Source of the DNA: Candidatus Fermentithermobacillaceae bacterium
GTDB lineage: Bacteria; Bacillota; Sulfobacillia; Fermentithermobacillales; Fermentithermobacillaceae
Reading direction: 5' to 3'
Assembly (NCBI GenBank): GCA_012842685.1
Contig: DUSI01000049.1
Span: 141,691 to 205,690, forward strand
Length of the DNA stretch: 64,000 nt
The notes under the pieces were generated by a model. That model saw only the letters and a list, made by a program, of their open reading frames with translations, had not been told where the DNA came from and did no database searches. Both the position numbers and the translations under genes were made by a program. How positions within the stretch are numbered: position 1 is the first letter of the stretch; the number at the start of each line of letters is the position of its first letter. Positions 28,518-37,556 of this stretch are shown here, in pieces.

Positions 28518-28718
28518 CATGCTTGGGTCAATGCTATCCCAGAGCTCATCGCCCCGAGTCATAGACTCCAAGATGCTGCCTCCTCAGCCGTAGCGCCGCA
28601 TGTGCAAGCACACACGCGACCCAATTTTCCACTCCGTGAAAGCCGGGACGCGTTTCTCGAGATACCTTTTCCGGTTCGAAGGTCCCATAGATTCCCGTCA
28701 CCGGTCTAGCGCGATGGG

Positions 28719-30734
28719 TTACTCGCTCTTGGAGATGACCTCAAGACCGCTTCCGTCCGTGCGCATCCGGTACAAGGTGTAGGCAACACCGTATGGAACC
28801 GTCTTGCTCGGCGACGTGGTCTCGAAGAAAACCCAGCCTTCTTGTACGCAGATGGCCCAGCACTGGGCGTCTTCGTCTAGAGTCGCCACTACCCGAACCT
28901 CGCTGCCGTCAAGCCTCATCCTCCGGATGGCGAGTGAAACCGACCGGTCGGGGTCATCGGTTCCGGACGCTTCTGTAGCGAAGTACACCCACCCACCCGC
29001 TACATTAAGTCCCTGACAGCGGTAATCCCCGAAAAGACGCTGAACATCGCTTCCATCGGTGCGTATGCGGTAAAGACAGCCGTCGTCGTATCTGACGCAA
29101 TAGACCCATCCATCATGTACAACCAAGTAGGTGTGAACGAGGAAGTCGCTGATCTTCTCGACTGCCGAGCCGTCAGCCTTAGCCCGGTATAGACCTTTGC
29201 CGGTGTAGTAGACCCAGTCCCCGTCTATGTAGAACCGCGATACCACGTTCCTAACCACTGGTTCGGGTTCACCACCGTCAAGTCTTACACGATAGATGCT
29301 TTTCTCAAATGTCTCGAAGTCGATCCCGCTGTAGTAGACGTAGTCGCCAAGTACAGTTACCTGCTGCGCCTCAACATGGGCTACTTCCTGGGGTTCGCCA
29401 CCATCCACGGGGACGCGGAATATCCAGGGAGAACCGGAGTACTCATTGTTCGAGCTGTAGCTATAGTGATGGGGAGAGAAGACCAGCCAGTCTCCCCGTT
29501 TGTTCAGGTGAGAAGCCTCGGTATCAGCTATCTTTTCGCTTTCGCTTCCGTCTATCCTGGAGCGGTAGATCCCGTCATAGGTGGCGTAGTAGAGCCACCC
29601 ATCTTCTCCTGTTGCGAGCCCCTTGTTCATCAGGTTGGCCATGAGAGGAGAGGTAGGCGGTGAGGAATACACACGGATGCATAGGTCGTCATTCCACCAC
29701 TCCACCCACATGCCCAGCGCTTCGCATATGAACCGGAAGGGCAGCATCAGCTCACCGTCCAGTAGCCTAGGGGGAACCTCCAGGGTCACAGCCTCGCCGT
29801 TCACAGAGGCTTCGTAGCTGGCAAGGACCAGGAGGAGCGTATCATCGCCCCTTGTGATGGTGATCCTCCCTGTGAGATTGTCGTGATCAACCTTGGCTCC
29901 CATGGCGGCAGATACGTAGCTGGAGGGCACGAGAGCACAGCCGTATTGATCCGCGCCCTCGAACTCGACTTGGGTATCCTCGAAGCAAACCCTCACCTTG
30001 GGGTGCTCAAGCGCCGGTCGGGTGGAAGTCTGACCGCCCGGGAAAGGCAGAATATTCCGTAATCTAAGTATCGCGACATAAGCCTGCTCCCGGGTGAGTG
30101 TGCCTTTCGGGTCGAACAGGTTGTTGCCGACGCCGACCATTATACCTGCTCGCTTAAGATTTGCCACGTGCCATTGGGTCAGGGGGTCCATCTGACTGTA
30201 ATCGGTGTACGGTTCGTCAGGGCCATATGGGAGGTCCGCCGCATACCAGTATAGGAGCGTGGCCGACAGGCTCCTGGCCGCCTCTTCCCTTGTTACGTTG
30301 CCATCGGGGTCGAAGTGATTCTCATCCCTTCCCTGGATTATGTTGAGGTAGCAGGCAGCCAAGACATTGCGGTCTAACGTGTCTGAGAACGGCGAGACCG
30401 TGAAATCGAAATCGGTGCGTTGCATATGCGCCCGCAGCCACTCCTCCATGCTCGTTCCAGCCGCCTTCTCCATCACGATGATTAACAGGCGGCAGAACTC
30501 AGCCCTTGTTATCGGTTTTGTGTAATCTCCGAGCATGTCCGCTGGGACAAGGCCTGCGGCGATAGCCTGTTTCACTTCGTCTTGCGCCCATGGCGAGGGG
30601 AAAGATGCGGCGTGGGAATGATTGCCTGTCACAGACACCACGCATATGGTAACCACTAGGATTACGAGAGAGATCCTACCAAGCCCCATCGCCCTACTCA
30701 GTGCTGGGCCACAGCGCCCCTTGGATGCCACCAT
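28719..30734 (-). CDS. SLH / copper-amine-oxidase-N / DUF5050 surface protein
   Basis: A 671-aa exported protein. A signal peptide is visible (SLVILVVTICVVSVTGNHSHAAS). Then come SLH-type repeats (ITRAEFCRLLIIVMEKAA, GNVTREEAARSLSATLLYW, GTLTREQAYVAILRLRNI) that anchor to cell-wall polymer, a copper amine oxidase N-terminal-like domain (VPSSYVSAAMGAKVD, GELMLPFRFICEALGM), and a C-terminal DUF5050/TolB-like propeller with YYATYDGIYRSRIDGSE and YRMRTDGSGLEVI repeats. ATG 30734 follows GAGGAGTGATCCTG. It probably displays the propeller on the cell surface; ligand unknown. Base usage is less GC-skewed than most neighbours, which may indicate recent acquisition. Confidence 0.9.
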   Translation of the reverse strand: MVASKGRCGPALSRAMGLGRISLVILVVTICVVSVTGNHSHAASFPSPWAQDEVKQAIAAGLVPADMLGDYTKPITRAEFCRLLIIVMEKAAGTSMEEWLRAHMQRTDFDFTVSPFSDTLDRNVLAACYLNIIQGRDENHFDPDGNVTREEAARSLSATLLYWYAADLPYGPDEPYTDYSQMDPLTQWHVANLKRAGIMVGVGNNLFDPKGTLTREQAYVAILRLRNILPFPGGQTSTRPALEHPKVRVCFEDTQVEFEGADQYGCALVPSSYVSAAMGAKVDHDNLTGRITITRGDDTLLLVLASYEASVNGEAVTLEVPPRLLDGELMLPFRFICEALGMWVEWWNDDLCIRVYSSPPTSPLMANLMNKGLATGEDGWLYYATYDGIYRSRIDGSESEKIADTEASHLNKRGDWLVFSPHHYSYSSNNEYSGSPWIFRVPVDGGEPQEVAHVEAQQVTVLGDYVYYSGIDFETFEKSIYRVRLDGGEPEPVVRNVVSRFYIDGDWVYYTGKGLYRAKADGSAVEKISDFLVHTYLVVHDGWVYCVRYDDGCLYRIRTDGSDVQRLFGDYRCQGLNVAGGWVYFATEASGTDDPDRSVSLAIRRMRLDGSEVRVVATLDEDAQCWAICVQEGWVFFETTSPSKTVPYGVAYTLYRMRTDGSGLEVISKSE

Positions 30735-31131
30735 CAGGATCACTCCTCAAAAAACGACTTACTGTGCACTGACGCAGACCGGCCGCCTGGCTACCAGACT
30801 GTCGTAGCCTTCCGCTCCGGCTGCCACTCGCTCGATTAGACGGGGACTCACATACTTCCTCCCAAGTTGTTCCAACCGCAATACACTTACGACCTAGTTT
30901 GGAGTGCTCGTACTAATTGCTGAGAGGCACCAGCAGGAAAGAGACGCTCGGTCCCGAAGCCCTTAAGGCGGACATGGATAACCCGTTTGCCTTCTACCGC
31001 CTGTACAACCAAGCGGCGGAGAAAGCGGGAAGCCCGGTTCTCTCGCCCAAGGCCTTGCATGCGCTCGAGAGACTGGAGTACAAGTATCTCAGGTATGACG
31101 GCTGAACGCGGCGGGTGGGGGGAATAGGTGA
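30735..31131. other. Intergenic region with little recognisable content
   Basis: Nearly 400 bases between the divergent SLH gene and the membrane-anchored unknown. It holds a short ORF (next entry) and no clear promoter, repeat or RNA fold. Confidence 0.4.
30974..31105 (+). CDS. Possible small protein or gene remnant
   Basis: A 43-aa reading frame, MDNPFAFYRLYNQAAEKAG through LERLEYKYLRYDG, extendable upstream to 30917. Its composition is protein-like, with amphipathic helices, and it ends 26 bases before the next gene on the same strand. There is no good ribosome site at ATG 30974 and I recognise no family. It may be a genuine leader gene of the operon or the C-terminal remnant of a decayed gene. 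Confidence 0.35.
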   Translation: MDNPFAFYRLYNQAAEKAGSPVLSPKALHALERLEYKYLRYDG

Positions 31132-32064
31132 ATGGAACGCTCCAGGTACGTGCTCATCGGGCTCTTGGTCCTGAGTGTCTGCCTTAACATATACGCACTC
31201 AGTCGGATTGCTGACCTTTCGGCCGCAGTTCGAGATACGCGGAATGAGATATCGCGCATGAAAGACTCACTTTACGATGCTCTTACTTCGGTAGGAGATG
31301 AGCTAGAGAAGATCCGCGAGGAAGCGCGATGGATATCTAATCTAGAGGTGACTCCCGGAAAACCCACGGGCAGAGTCCAACCCGTAACCCTCAGCTGGCA
31401 AGTACGCGAGTACCCTGTAGCCGCCTCCGTTACGCTGTATCTCAGGGAACGCGGGCAGGTTGACTTCACCCCTTATCCCGCCCAAAGCACCGGCGGAGGG
31501 GGCTTCAAGGTCACGTTCGACCACGTCGTGCAGCCGGAACCTCCGATCTCCATAGTTCTCTACGTTGAAGGCTCCTCCTCAAAGAAAGAGACGGTCATAG
31601 CCGAATCTTCGGGGATGTACATTACCGGACAGTACGAGTATTACGTGACCATGACCGACGGGCGGGAAATGAAGACGACGGAGGTAGCTCCCATCAACAT
31701 CAAGCAAGACTCAGCCGGCCTGGCCGCCCCCGTCACGATGGAAATAAGAGCCCAAAAGGACCCTCTCGCCTTTGACATCGTCGTCTACGAGGATCCCAAG
31801 CCTGAGGATTACTACTACCGGCTTCAAGGGGCCCTAATCCGAGTCAGAGACGGCGAGAAGGTGGTCAAAGAAGTGGACCTTACTGCAGAGCGAACCATTG
31901 AGGTCCAGACGCCGCAAGGAGAAGAACTGATTCCTGTCTTTGAAGGCCGGCTGGAAGACTACTTGACTCCTGCCGAGGTATTTCTCGTGCTTACGTACGG
32001 AGAGGGCCTATCCAGCGAAGTCCCGATCAAGTACCTGATGCGTCCGGCAGACATCTACTTCTAG
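31132..32064 (+). CDS. Membrane-anchored hypothetical protein
   Basis: A 310-aa protein I do not recognise. An N-terminal hydrophobic segment (YVLIGLLVLSVCLNIYALS, residues 6-24) has no cleavage site and should anchor it; a short coiled coil follows (AVRDTRNEISRMKDSLYDAL, about 30-70); the rest is beta-rich with Ig-like character (PVTLSWQVREYPVAASVTLYL, YEYYVTMTDGREMKT). It probably sits outside the membrane. GGGTGGGGGG precedes ATG 31132. Neighbours give no functional clue beyond the divergent SLH surface protein. Confidence 0.75.
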   Translation: MERSRYVLIGLLVLSVCLNIYALSRIADLSAAVRDTRNEISRMKDSLYDALTSVGDELEKIREEARWISNLEVTPGKPTGRVQPVTLSWQVREYPVAASVTLYLRERGQVDFTPYPAQSTGGGGFKVTFDHVVQPEPPISIVLYVEGSSSKKETVIAESSGMYITGQYEYYVTMTDGREMKTTEVAPINIKQDSAGLAAPVTMEIRAQKDPLAFDIVVYEDPKPEDYYYRLQGALIRVRDGEKVVKEVDLTAERTIEVQTPQGEELIPVFEGRLEDYLTPAEVFLVLTYGEGLSSEVPIKYLMRPADIYF

Positions 32065-32165
32065 GCTTGTCGAGGTTCCGACCGCGCCGCGGTCATGCAC
32101 TCGCCTTTCCCACCCACTGCTCGTTCAAGGAAGAAAGACGGGCTCAAATTCTTTTATCTGCCCCC

Positions 32166-32194
32166 TTTACTTTTTTAATGCCATCATAGATAAT
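32166..32194 (+). promoter_or_regulatory. Promoter of the MFS transporter gene
   Basis: TTTACT, a 17-base spacer and GATAAT sit in a locally AT-rich patch about 40 bases before the GTG start of the MFS gene, close to a sigma-A consensus. Confidence 0.55.
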
Positions 32195-32234
32195 TCTCAG
32201 TAGTCCATTTACTCATCGTGAGAGGGTGACCTGA

Positions 32235-33530
32235 GTGAGCAGCGCCACCGCTTCAAAGCATGGATTCCGTTCTCTGTTCAAAGCCGTGGACCCTACCATA
32301 CGGTTACTTCTTATCATAGGCTTTCTCGAGACTACCGCAGTTGTTTTCTACACCTCGGTGCTGATGCCCTACTACCGCCATCTCGGCTTCGGCCCGGAGG
32401 CGGCCGGAGTCTTTAGCTCCATCCTCCAGGTCGTTTCGGCGGTCACGCTCACCATATCGGGCTTCGCGGCCGACAGGCTCGGCAGGAAGACACTCTTTAT
32501 CGGGGGGCAACTCACAAGGTGCGTGGTCGCGGGATCCCTCCTCTTCACAAGGAGCTACTGGGGCTTCGCGCTCATACACGTGTTCCGCGGCCTCGGCAGC
32601 ATGCAGTCGCCGGCGCAAAACGCGATCGTCGCGGAGCGCTCCGACCGTTCCACGCTGGCTACGAGTTTCGCCTTCGTGGATACGCTGAGCCAGTTTGCCA
32701 GTTTCTGTGCGCCGATCCTGGCCGGCGCCGTGGCGGATAGGTTCGGCGTCAGAGTGCCTTTCATAATCGGCCTCAGTCTGACCATCGCGTCGGTGATACT
32801 GGGTCTGGGGATCAAGGAGGCCAAGAGAGATACCGGCACCGACTCCGAGGCCGCGGCACCGGTCGCAGTCGCTCGAGAGAGCCATGCGGTTCCCAAGGGC
32901 TCCAGGTCGCTCTTCGCCCAAGTACGTGATATGTTCGTGGGTAGCGGCACCGCGATCCTAGTCCTCCTCCTGGGCGCCAACTTCCTGTCGGGGCTTGCGA
33001 ACGGCGCGGTGGGGATCCTACTCCCCTTCACAATCATGGACAGGTTTTCGGATTCCTACAGCGCGGTATCCGGCACGCAAGCCGCAGGCGCGCTCGGAAC
33101 CATGCTTGTCCTCCTCCTCGGAGGAAGGCTTGCCGACGTCTACGGACGAAAGAAAGTGATGCTATCGTTCCTGGCGGCACCGCCGGTCATGGCTCTCCTC
33201 TTCGCGGCAAGTTCTCTCTGGCAGATGTACGCCGTGGTCACCGTCGTAACCCTCATCGGAAACCTATCCACTCCGGCGATACGAGCCCTGCACCAGGAAG
33301 TCGTCCGAGAGAGGGATAGGGCCTCGTTCTCGGGACTTGCCGGCGGGCTGTCGGCAGCGGGCTTTGCCCTAGGTTCCGTCGTGGCAGGGTTCGCCTACAA
33401 CTGGTCTCCCCAAGGGGCATGGCTACTGACCATCGCCATGTTCGCGTTGGACGGCATACTGTTCGTGATTGCGGCCGCGAAGCACGAAGGCGCACGAGGA
33501 ACCCAAAAGGAAGCGGCGGCGGTCTCGTAG
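32235..33530 (+). CDS. Major facilitator superfamily transporter
   Basis: A 431-aa MFS permease with about twelve hydrophobic segments. The conserved loop 2-3 motif is DRLGRKTLFIGGQL and its second-half counterpart is GRLADVYGRKKVMLS; VFRGLGSMQSPAQNAIVAE is an MFS motif around TM4. The central loop is about 40 residues. GTG 32235 has GAGAGGGTGA upstream. It could be a drug or sugar/organic-acid exporter; the substrate is not deducible. A nitroreductase follows on the same strand. Confidence 0.92.
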   Translation: MSSATASKHGFRSLFKAVDPTIRLLLIIGFLETTAVVFYTSVLMPYYRHLGFGPEAAGVFSSILQVVSAVTLTISGFAADRLGRKTLFIGGQLTRCVVAGSLLFTRSYWGFALIHVFRGLGSMQSPAQNAIVAERSDRSTLATSFAFVDTLSQFASFCAPILAGAVADRFGVRVPFIIGLSLTIASVILGLGIKEAKRDTGTDSEAAAPVAVARESHAVPKGSRSLFAQVRDMFVGSGTAILVLLLGANFLSGLANGAVGILLPFTIMDRFSDSYSAVSGTQAAGALGTMLVLLLGGRLADVYGRKKVMLSFLAAPPVMALLFAASSLWQMYAVVTVVTLIGNLSTPAIRALHQEVVRERDRASFSGLAGGLSAAGFALGSVVAGFAYNWSPQGAWLLTIAMFALDGILFVIAAAKHEGARGTQKEAAAVS

Positions 33531-33653
33531 AAATCCTCGCTGGATCGGCGGCAGGAGCTCCGGTCCGGTGACGCTCGAGAGCCCCATTCGAGCGACTTGG
33601 CAGGCGGAGCCGCCCCATCCCACCGAGAAAAACCTATCGAAGGGAGTGCTCAC

Positions 33654-34148
33654 ATGGACGTTTTCGAGGCCATAGCCAACAGAAGATCCATAAGGGCCTA
33701 CAAGAACGAACCTGTCCCGGCCGACGCCCTTGACAAAATCCTCGAGGCCGCGAGGATCGCCCCGTCTGCGGGCAACCGCCAAGAGTACAAGTTCATCGTC
33801 GTGACCGACGAGGCCACGAGGAAAGCTCTCGTGCCAGCGTGCAACAACCAGACTTTTGTGGGAGACGCCGGAGCGGTCATCGTGGGGTGCGCGACAAATC
33901 CTGAGCGCCGCTATCACGCCGTCGACGTGGCTATCGCCATAGACCATATGACTCTCGCCGCCCACGCCCTTGGTCTCGGCACCTGCTGGATCGGCGCGTT
34001 CTCAGAGGAGAAGGTGAAAGAGCTTCTCGGCATCCCCGCGGAGGTCAAAGTCGTCGCCCTCCTGCCCGTTGGGATACCGGCCAGAGAAGGCGTCGTAAGG
34101 CCGCGCAAGTCCAAAGAGGAGCTTTTCGTGAAAGAAAGGTGGCAGTAA
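33654..34148 (+). CDS. Nitroreductase family protein
   Basis: A 164-aa FMN-dependent oxidoreductase. The FMN-binding N-terminal motif is NRRSIRAYKNEPV, then ARIAPSAGNRQEYKFIVVT and the C-terminal block GTCWIGAF with LPVGIPA. It is at the short end of the family (usually 170-220 aa). ATG 33654 follows GAAGGGAG; the first 19 residues of the ORF entry are untranslated. It probably reduces quinones, nitro compounds or flavins with NAD(P)H. Confidence 0.92.
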   Translation: MDVFEAIANRRSIRAYKNEPVPADALDKILEAARIAPSAGNRQEYKFIVVTDEATRKALVPACNNQTFVGDAGAVIVGCATNPERRYHAVDVAIAIDHMTLAAHALGLGTCWIGAFSEEKVKELLGIPAEVKVVALLPVGIPAREGVVRPRKSKEELFVKERWQ

Positions 34149-34160
34149 GGATCTCAGGCG

Positions 34161-35105
34161 CTACGACAGCGCCGACCATGCCCTGAACAAGTTCTCACGG
34201 TGTGTTTCAAGGTAGAATTCCCGGTCCCGGGGGTCCATGGAGCTGAGCCTCTCCATGATCTCCGGGAACGCTTTTTGGAGCCCGTACTCGTCGTCCAGAT
34301 TCTCAGGCGGTAGGCCTTTGGAAGCGGCTTCCTTGATGATCCCCATGACGGCCCTCAGATATTGGGCGTTCCGCTTCAGCAGCTCGGGTCCGGACACGGG
34401 TCCGTGCCCGGGGATGACGGTCCTCGCACGGGCGGCCCACTCCATGAGGCCGGATATCCATACCTGGAGGGACCTTGGATCCCCGATGGACGGGAAGGGA
34501 TCCTCTGCCGCGTCGCCAGCCGCGAGCACCCCTGTAGCTACGTCGTAGGCAACGCACGAGTCGGCCGTATGTCCGGGCAGGTGCCGGATCTCTATCCTTC
34601 TCCCCGATGGATCGCCCGTGAGGACAGGTTGCACGTGGCGGAGAGCGCCTTGCCTGCGTCTTCCTGAGTCGCCCGGGACCCAGTGAGGCACCCTCTCCAG
34701 GTCGAGCGCCAATGAGTTCGTGAAGGTGAGGCACGGGAGGACAAACTCTCCCCCCGCCACAAGATCGGGGCTTTCTCGTCTAACCGTCTCCAGATCAGGG
34801 TGCACCGGCGCCAGTAGCCTTCCGCGCGCGAACTCGTGAGCGATGACTACCGGTGCGCTGAAAGCTCCTGTCCCGAGGCAGTGATCCCAGTCCGCGTGAG
34901 AATACGCTACGTATACCTGCCTGTCCCCGGCCATCTTGGAGAAGAACGTCATATCCCTGGGGCCACACAGCGTGTCGAAAGCGAGGACGCTCTCTGTTCC
35001 CATGAACAGCACGCTGGCGACGGCGGGGCCGTGTTTTCCAAGCGGACGCAAGTAGGTGAACACGCCTTCTTCTACCCGTCGGAATAAAGGTCCAGACAGC
35101 GACAA
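34161..35105 (-). CDS. MBL-fold metallohydrolase
   Basis: A 314-aa metallo-beta-lactamase-fold hydrolase. The metal motif HADWDH matches HxxxDH with an Asp in the variable position; a later His is in HLPGHTADS and an Asp in LAAGDAAEDP. A polar C-terminal helical tail contains VIPGHGPVSG. TTG 35105 is two bases after the glpX stop and uses GGAGGGAAT as ribosome site, so the gene is coupled to glpX. Substrate unknown; the fold fits thioesters, lactones or nucleotide derivatives. Confidence 0.87.
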   Translation of the reverse strand: MSLSGPLFRRVEEGVFTYLRPLGKHGPAVASVLFMGTESVLAFDTLCGPRDMTFFSKMAGDRQVYVAYSHADWDHCLGTGAFSAPVVIAHEFARGRLLAPVHPDLETVRRESPDLVAGGEFVLPCLTFTNSLALDLERVPHWVPGDSGRRRQGALRHVQPVLTGDPSGRRIEIRHLPGHTADSCVAYDVATGVLAAGDAAEDPFPSIGDPRSLQVWISGLMEWAARARTVIPGHGPVSGPELLKRNAQYLRAVMGIIKEAASKGLPPENLDDEYGLQKAFPEIMERLSSMDPRDREFYLETHRENLFRAWSALS

Positions 35106-35107
35106 CC

Positions 35108-36094
35108 CTATTCCCTCCAAGAGCCGGCGGTTTTCCACTTCTTATCCAAACGGTGTATGGCTTCAATGAACCTTACGGTACCCGTCGTACCGCGCATGAC
35201 AAGCGAGTGAGTCCTGGCGATGGGTCCCGAATACCTGACTCCTCTCAAGAGTTCTCCGTCGGTGACACCGGTTGCCACAAATACTACATCGTCACCGCGG
35301 ACCAGATCGTCCATAGTCAGCTTGCGCCGCACGTCCTCGATGCCCATGGCTTCGGCGCGGGCGATCTCCTCCTCCTTCGTGGGACAGAGACGTCCCTGCA
35401 TCTCTCCACCTGCACATCGCAAGGCCACCGCTGCCAGGACTCCTTCGGGAGCGCCGCCTATTCCGGCCAAGACGTCGACCCCTGAGTCTTCAAACGCCAC
35501 GGATACAGCGGGGCTTAGGTCTCCGTCGGGTATGAGCTTTATCCTCGCGCCCGCCTTTCTCACTTCTGCGATCAGGGCTTCATTTCTGGGGCGGTCGAGT
35601 ATGACCACGACGAGATCGCGCACGTTTTTCCCGAGGGCGTCTGCCACCTCTTTGAGGTTATCGCCGATGGGAGCATCCAGGTCTATCCTGCCTGCGGCCT
35701 TGGGTCCTACGGCGAGCTTATCCATGTACATATCAGGGGCGTGAAGCAGGCAGCCGGATTCGGCTACGGCGAGGACAGAGAGGGCACGCGAAAGCCCTTT
35801 CGCGAGCACATTGGTACCCTCGAGAGGGTCGACGGCGACATCCACCCTTGGCCCCCTGCCGGTTCCCACCTTCTCGCCTATATAAAGCATGGGCGCTTCG
35901 TCCATCTCCCCTTCACCGATCACCACGGTGCCGTCAATGTCGACAGTGCCCAGGAGCTCCCGCATCGCCCTCACCGCGGCTTCGTCGCAGGCTCCGGCAT
36001 CTCCGGTGCCCATGAGGCGCCCTGAAGCCAGGGCGGCCGCTTCCGTAACCCGTACAAACTCCAGGGCCAGTTCCCTCTCGATTCGCTCGCTCAA
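35108..36094 (-). CDS. glpX: Fructose-1,6-bisphosphatase class II
   Basis: A 328-aa Mn-dependent phosphatase of the GlpX family that hydrolyses fructose 1,6-bisphosphate in gluconeogenesis. Diagnostic blocks are [33 protein letters not shown] and [18 protein letters not shown] 36094 ([13 protein letters not shown]) follows GGAGGTAG; the upstream ORF extension is noncoding. In some lineages GlpX homologues also act on sedoheptulose bisphosphate. It is followed by the MBL hydrolase. Confidence 0.95.
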   Translation of the reverse strand: MSERIERELALEFVRVTEAAALASGRLMGTGDAGACDEAAVRAMRELLGTVDIDGTVVIGEGEMDEAPMLYIGEKVGTGRGPRVDVAVDPLEGTNVLAKGLSRALSVLAVAESGCLLHAPDMYMDKLAVGPKAAGRIDLDAPIGDNLKEVADALGKNVRDLVVVILDRPRNEALIAEVRKAGARIKLIPDGDLSPAVSVAFEDSGVDVLAGIGGAPEGVLAAVALRCAGGEMQGRLCPTKEEEIARAEAMGIEDVRRKLTMDDLVRGDDVVFVATGVTDGELLRGVRYSGPIARTHSLVMRGTTGTVRFIEAIHRLDKKWKTAGSWRE

Positions 36095-36184
36095 GAGACT
36101 ACCTCCAGTCCTGCATCCTCTCCGGTAGTTCAATACTAACACCGTCCGGCAGGAACCGACACCCGTTTACAGAACTTGCTTTCT

Positions 36185-36208
36185 CCACCCTAGAGGGTGG
36201 GATATAAT
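36185..36208 (+). promoter_or_regulatory. Rubrerythrin promoter with operator-like palindrome
   Basis: A perfect -10 TATAAT (36203-36208) is preceded by the inverted repeat CCACCC-TAGA-GGGTGG (36185-36200). The -35 position is not a good match (TTTCTC), so an activator or repressor may bind the palindrome. The transcript would have about 30 untranslated bases. Confidence 0.55.
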
Positions 36209-36248
36209 TGCCAGTGACAGTAAGCAAATCGGAGGAGGTGCCTAGCCG

Positions 36249-36782
36249 GTGAATCTCAAAGGAACACAGACGGAAAAAAACCTCAAGGTCGCCTTCGCGG
36301 GCGAATCTGAGGCGAGGAACAAGTACTGGTACTTCGCAAGCGTCGCCAAGAAGGAAGGCTATGAGCAGATAGCGGCCATTTTCCTTGAGACTGCCGAGAA
36401 TGAGAAAGAGCACGCCAAGCTCTGGGCCAAGGCCCTCGGGCTTATCGGAGACACCAAGCAGAACCTCGAGCACGCTGCCGCCGGCGAGCATTACGAGTGG
36501 TCTCAGATGTACAAGGAGTTCGCCGAGACAGCTGAGAAAGAAGGGTTCCCCGAGCTCGCCAAGATGTTCCGCGAGGTGGCCGAGGTCGAGGAGGCCCACG
36601 AGAAGAGGTACCGGCAGCTGATTGAACGCCTGGAGAGCGGCACCGTCTTTAAGCGCTCCGGAGTGACAAAGTGGCAGTGCAGGAACTGCGGTTACGTATA
36701 TGAAGGTACCGAGGCGCCGGAGTTCTGCCCGTGCTGCGCCCATCCAAGGGCTTTCTTCCAGGTGTACGCCGAAAACTACTGA
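36249..36782 (+). CDS. rbr: Rubrerythrin
   Basis: A 177-aa NADH-peroxidase-type protein of anaerobes. The N-terminal ferritin-like domain has the Glu/His di-iron ligands in [20 protein letters not shown] and [10 protein letters not shown]; the C-terminal rubredoxin domain has CRNCGYVY and CPCCAHP from about residue 144 on. GTG 36249 follows GGAGGAGGTG. It reduces hydrogen peroxide using electrons from rubredoxin or NADH partners. It is a single gene with an unusual palindrome in its promoter and a strong hairpin after it, next to the cotJ operon. Confidence 0.97.
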   Translation: MNLKGTQTEKNLKVAFAGESEARNKYWYFASVAKKEGYEQIAAIFLETAENEKEHAKLWAKALGLIGDTKQNLEHAAAGEHYEWSQMYKEFAETAEKEGFPELAKMFREVAEVEEAHEKRYRQLIERLESGTVFKRSGVTKWQCRNCGYVYEGTEAPEFCPCCAHPRAFFQVYAENY

Positions 36783-36842
36783 TCCCTGGCCGTTTTCCGC
36801 CAGGGCCGGCTTTCCTGTAACGAAGAGATCCGGCCTGAAAAG

Positions 36843-36870
36843 CGCCCCCAGTCCCCAAGGATTGGGGGCG
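36843..36870 (+). terminator. Strong hairpin after rubrerythrin
   Basis: CGCCCCCAGTCC and GGATTGGGGGCG form an uninterrupted 12-bp stem (one G-U) with loop CCAA, without a U-run. An upstream pair GGCCGG/CCGGCC (36806-36835) may add a second stem. It isolates rubrerythrin from cotJ. Confidence 0.65.
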
Positions 36871-37038
36871 TCTGACTTGGTTCTGAGAGTCACGAAACCC
36901 GCTCTCCCGGTTTGCTCTGTCCACTCCTTTGCCCCCAAGCAGGGATAGGGCTCTACCACCCTTCGCTTCTGGAGACACACCCAAGCTCCAGTTTACATAA
37001 AATACATCGACGCAAATCTCACAAGGAGGGTGTTTTCA

Positions 37039-37554
37039 ATGCGTAGGAGTCCTTTCCGGGGCGATCCTGCGGCAGGCGACCGGGCTCTTCTCGGGCGGTC
37101 CGCGCCTGCGGTCGCGGAATCAGTCATCCAGACGCCCCCAGAAGCACCGTCCCCGCCGCAGGTGGACTCCGGCTTACCAGGAAAAGAGGATGACGAGGGC
37201 GCCAAGGAAAGCGCCTTCAGCTTGAGGAGGAGAAGACCGCCGTGGTGCCCTCCTGAAGAACCGTGCCCACCTGAAAGGCCCCCATGGTCTCCGCCCGAGA
37301 TCACGCCTCCTCCCGTAGAACCTCCCTGGGGGAGGCCTGGTGGACCCCAGGGTCCGGGCAGCGGTCCTTCTTGGCCGCCGGGATCCTCCTTCCCCAGAAC
37401 CGTACAGCTGGCGGAAGCCTTCGTGCCCTGGCAGGTCTACAGCGGCTACTGCATGCCGAGCCAGATGAAAGGGCCGGGGACCATCTTCCCTGAACTCTTG
37501 AGGACGCCGCCTCTATACCAGTATCCGCCGGGTACGGGCGGGAGGAGGGGATAA
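37039..37554 (+). CDS. cotJA: Spore coat protein CotJA with long Pro-rich N-terminal extension
   Basis: A 171-aa protein whose last 50 residues match CotJA (LAEAFVPWQVYSGYC, then GTIFPEL). Typical CotJA is only about 80 aa; here some 110 N-terminal residues are added, rich in Pro, Gly and charged residues (SLRRRRPPWCPPEEPCPPERP, PPPVEPPW). ATG 37039 follows AAGGAGGG, so the extension is translated. CotJA is a coat component transcribed in the mother cell. It is the first gene of cotJABC. Confidence 0.9.
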   Translation: MRRSPFRGDPAAGDRALLGRSAPAVAESVIQTPPEAPSPPQVDSGLPGKEDDEGAKESAFSLRRRRPPWCPPEEPCPPERPPWSPPEITPPPVEPPWGRPGGPQGPGSGPSWPPGSSFPRTVQLAEAFVPWQVYSGYCMPSQMKGPGTIFPELLRTPPLYQYPPGTGGRRG

Positions 37555-37556
37555 GC

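Noticed and set aside
28660-28700. tRNA-like GGTTCGAA string
   Set aside because: No acceptor or anticodon stems can be paired around it.
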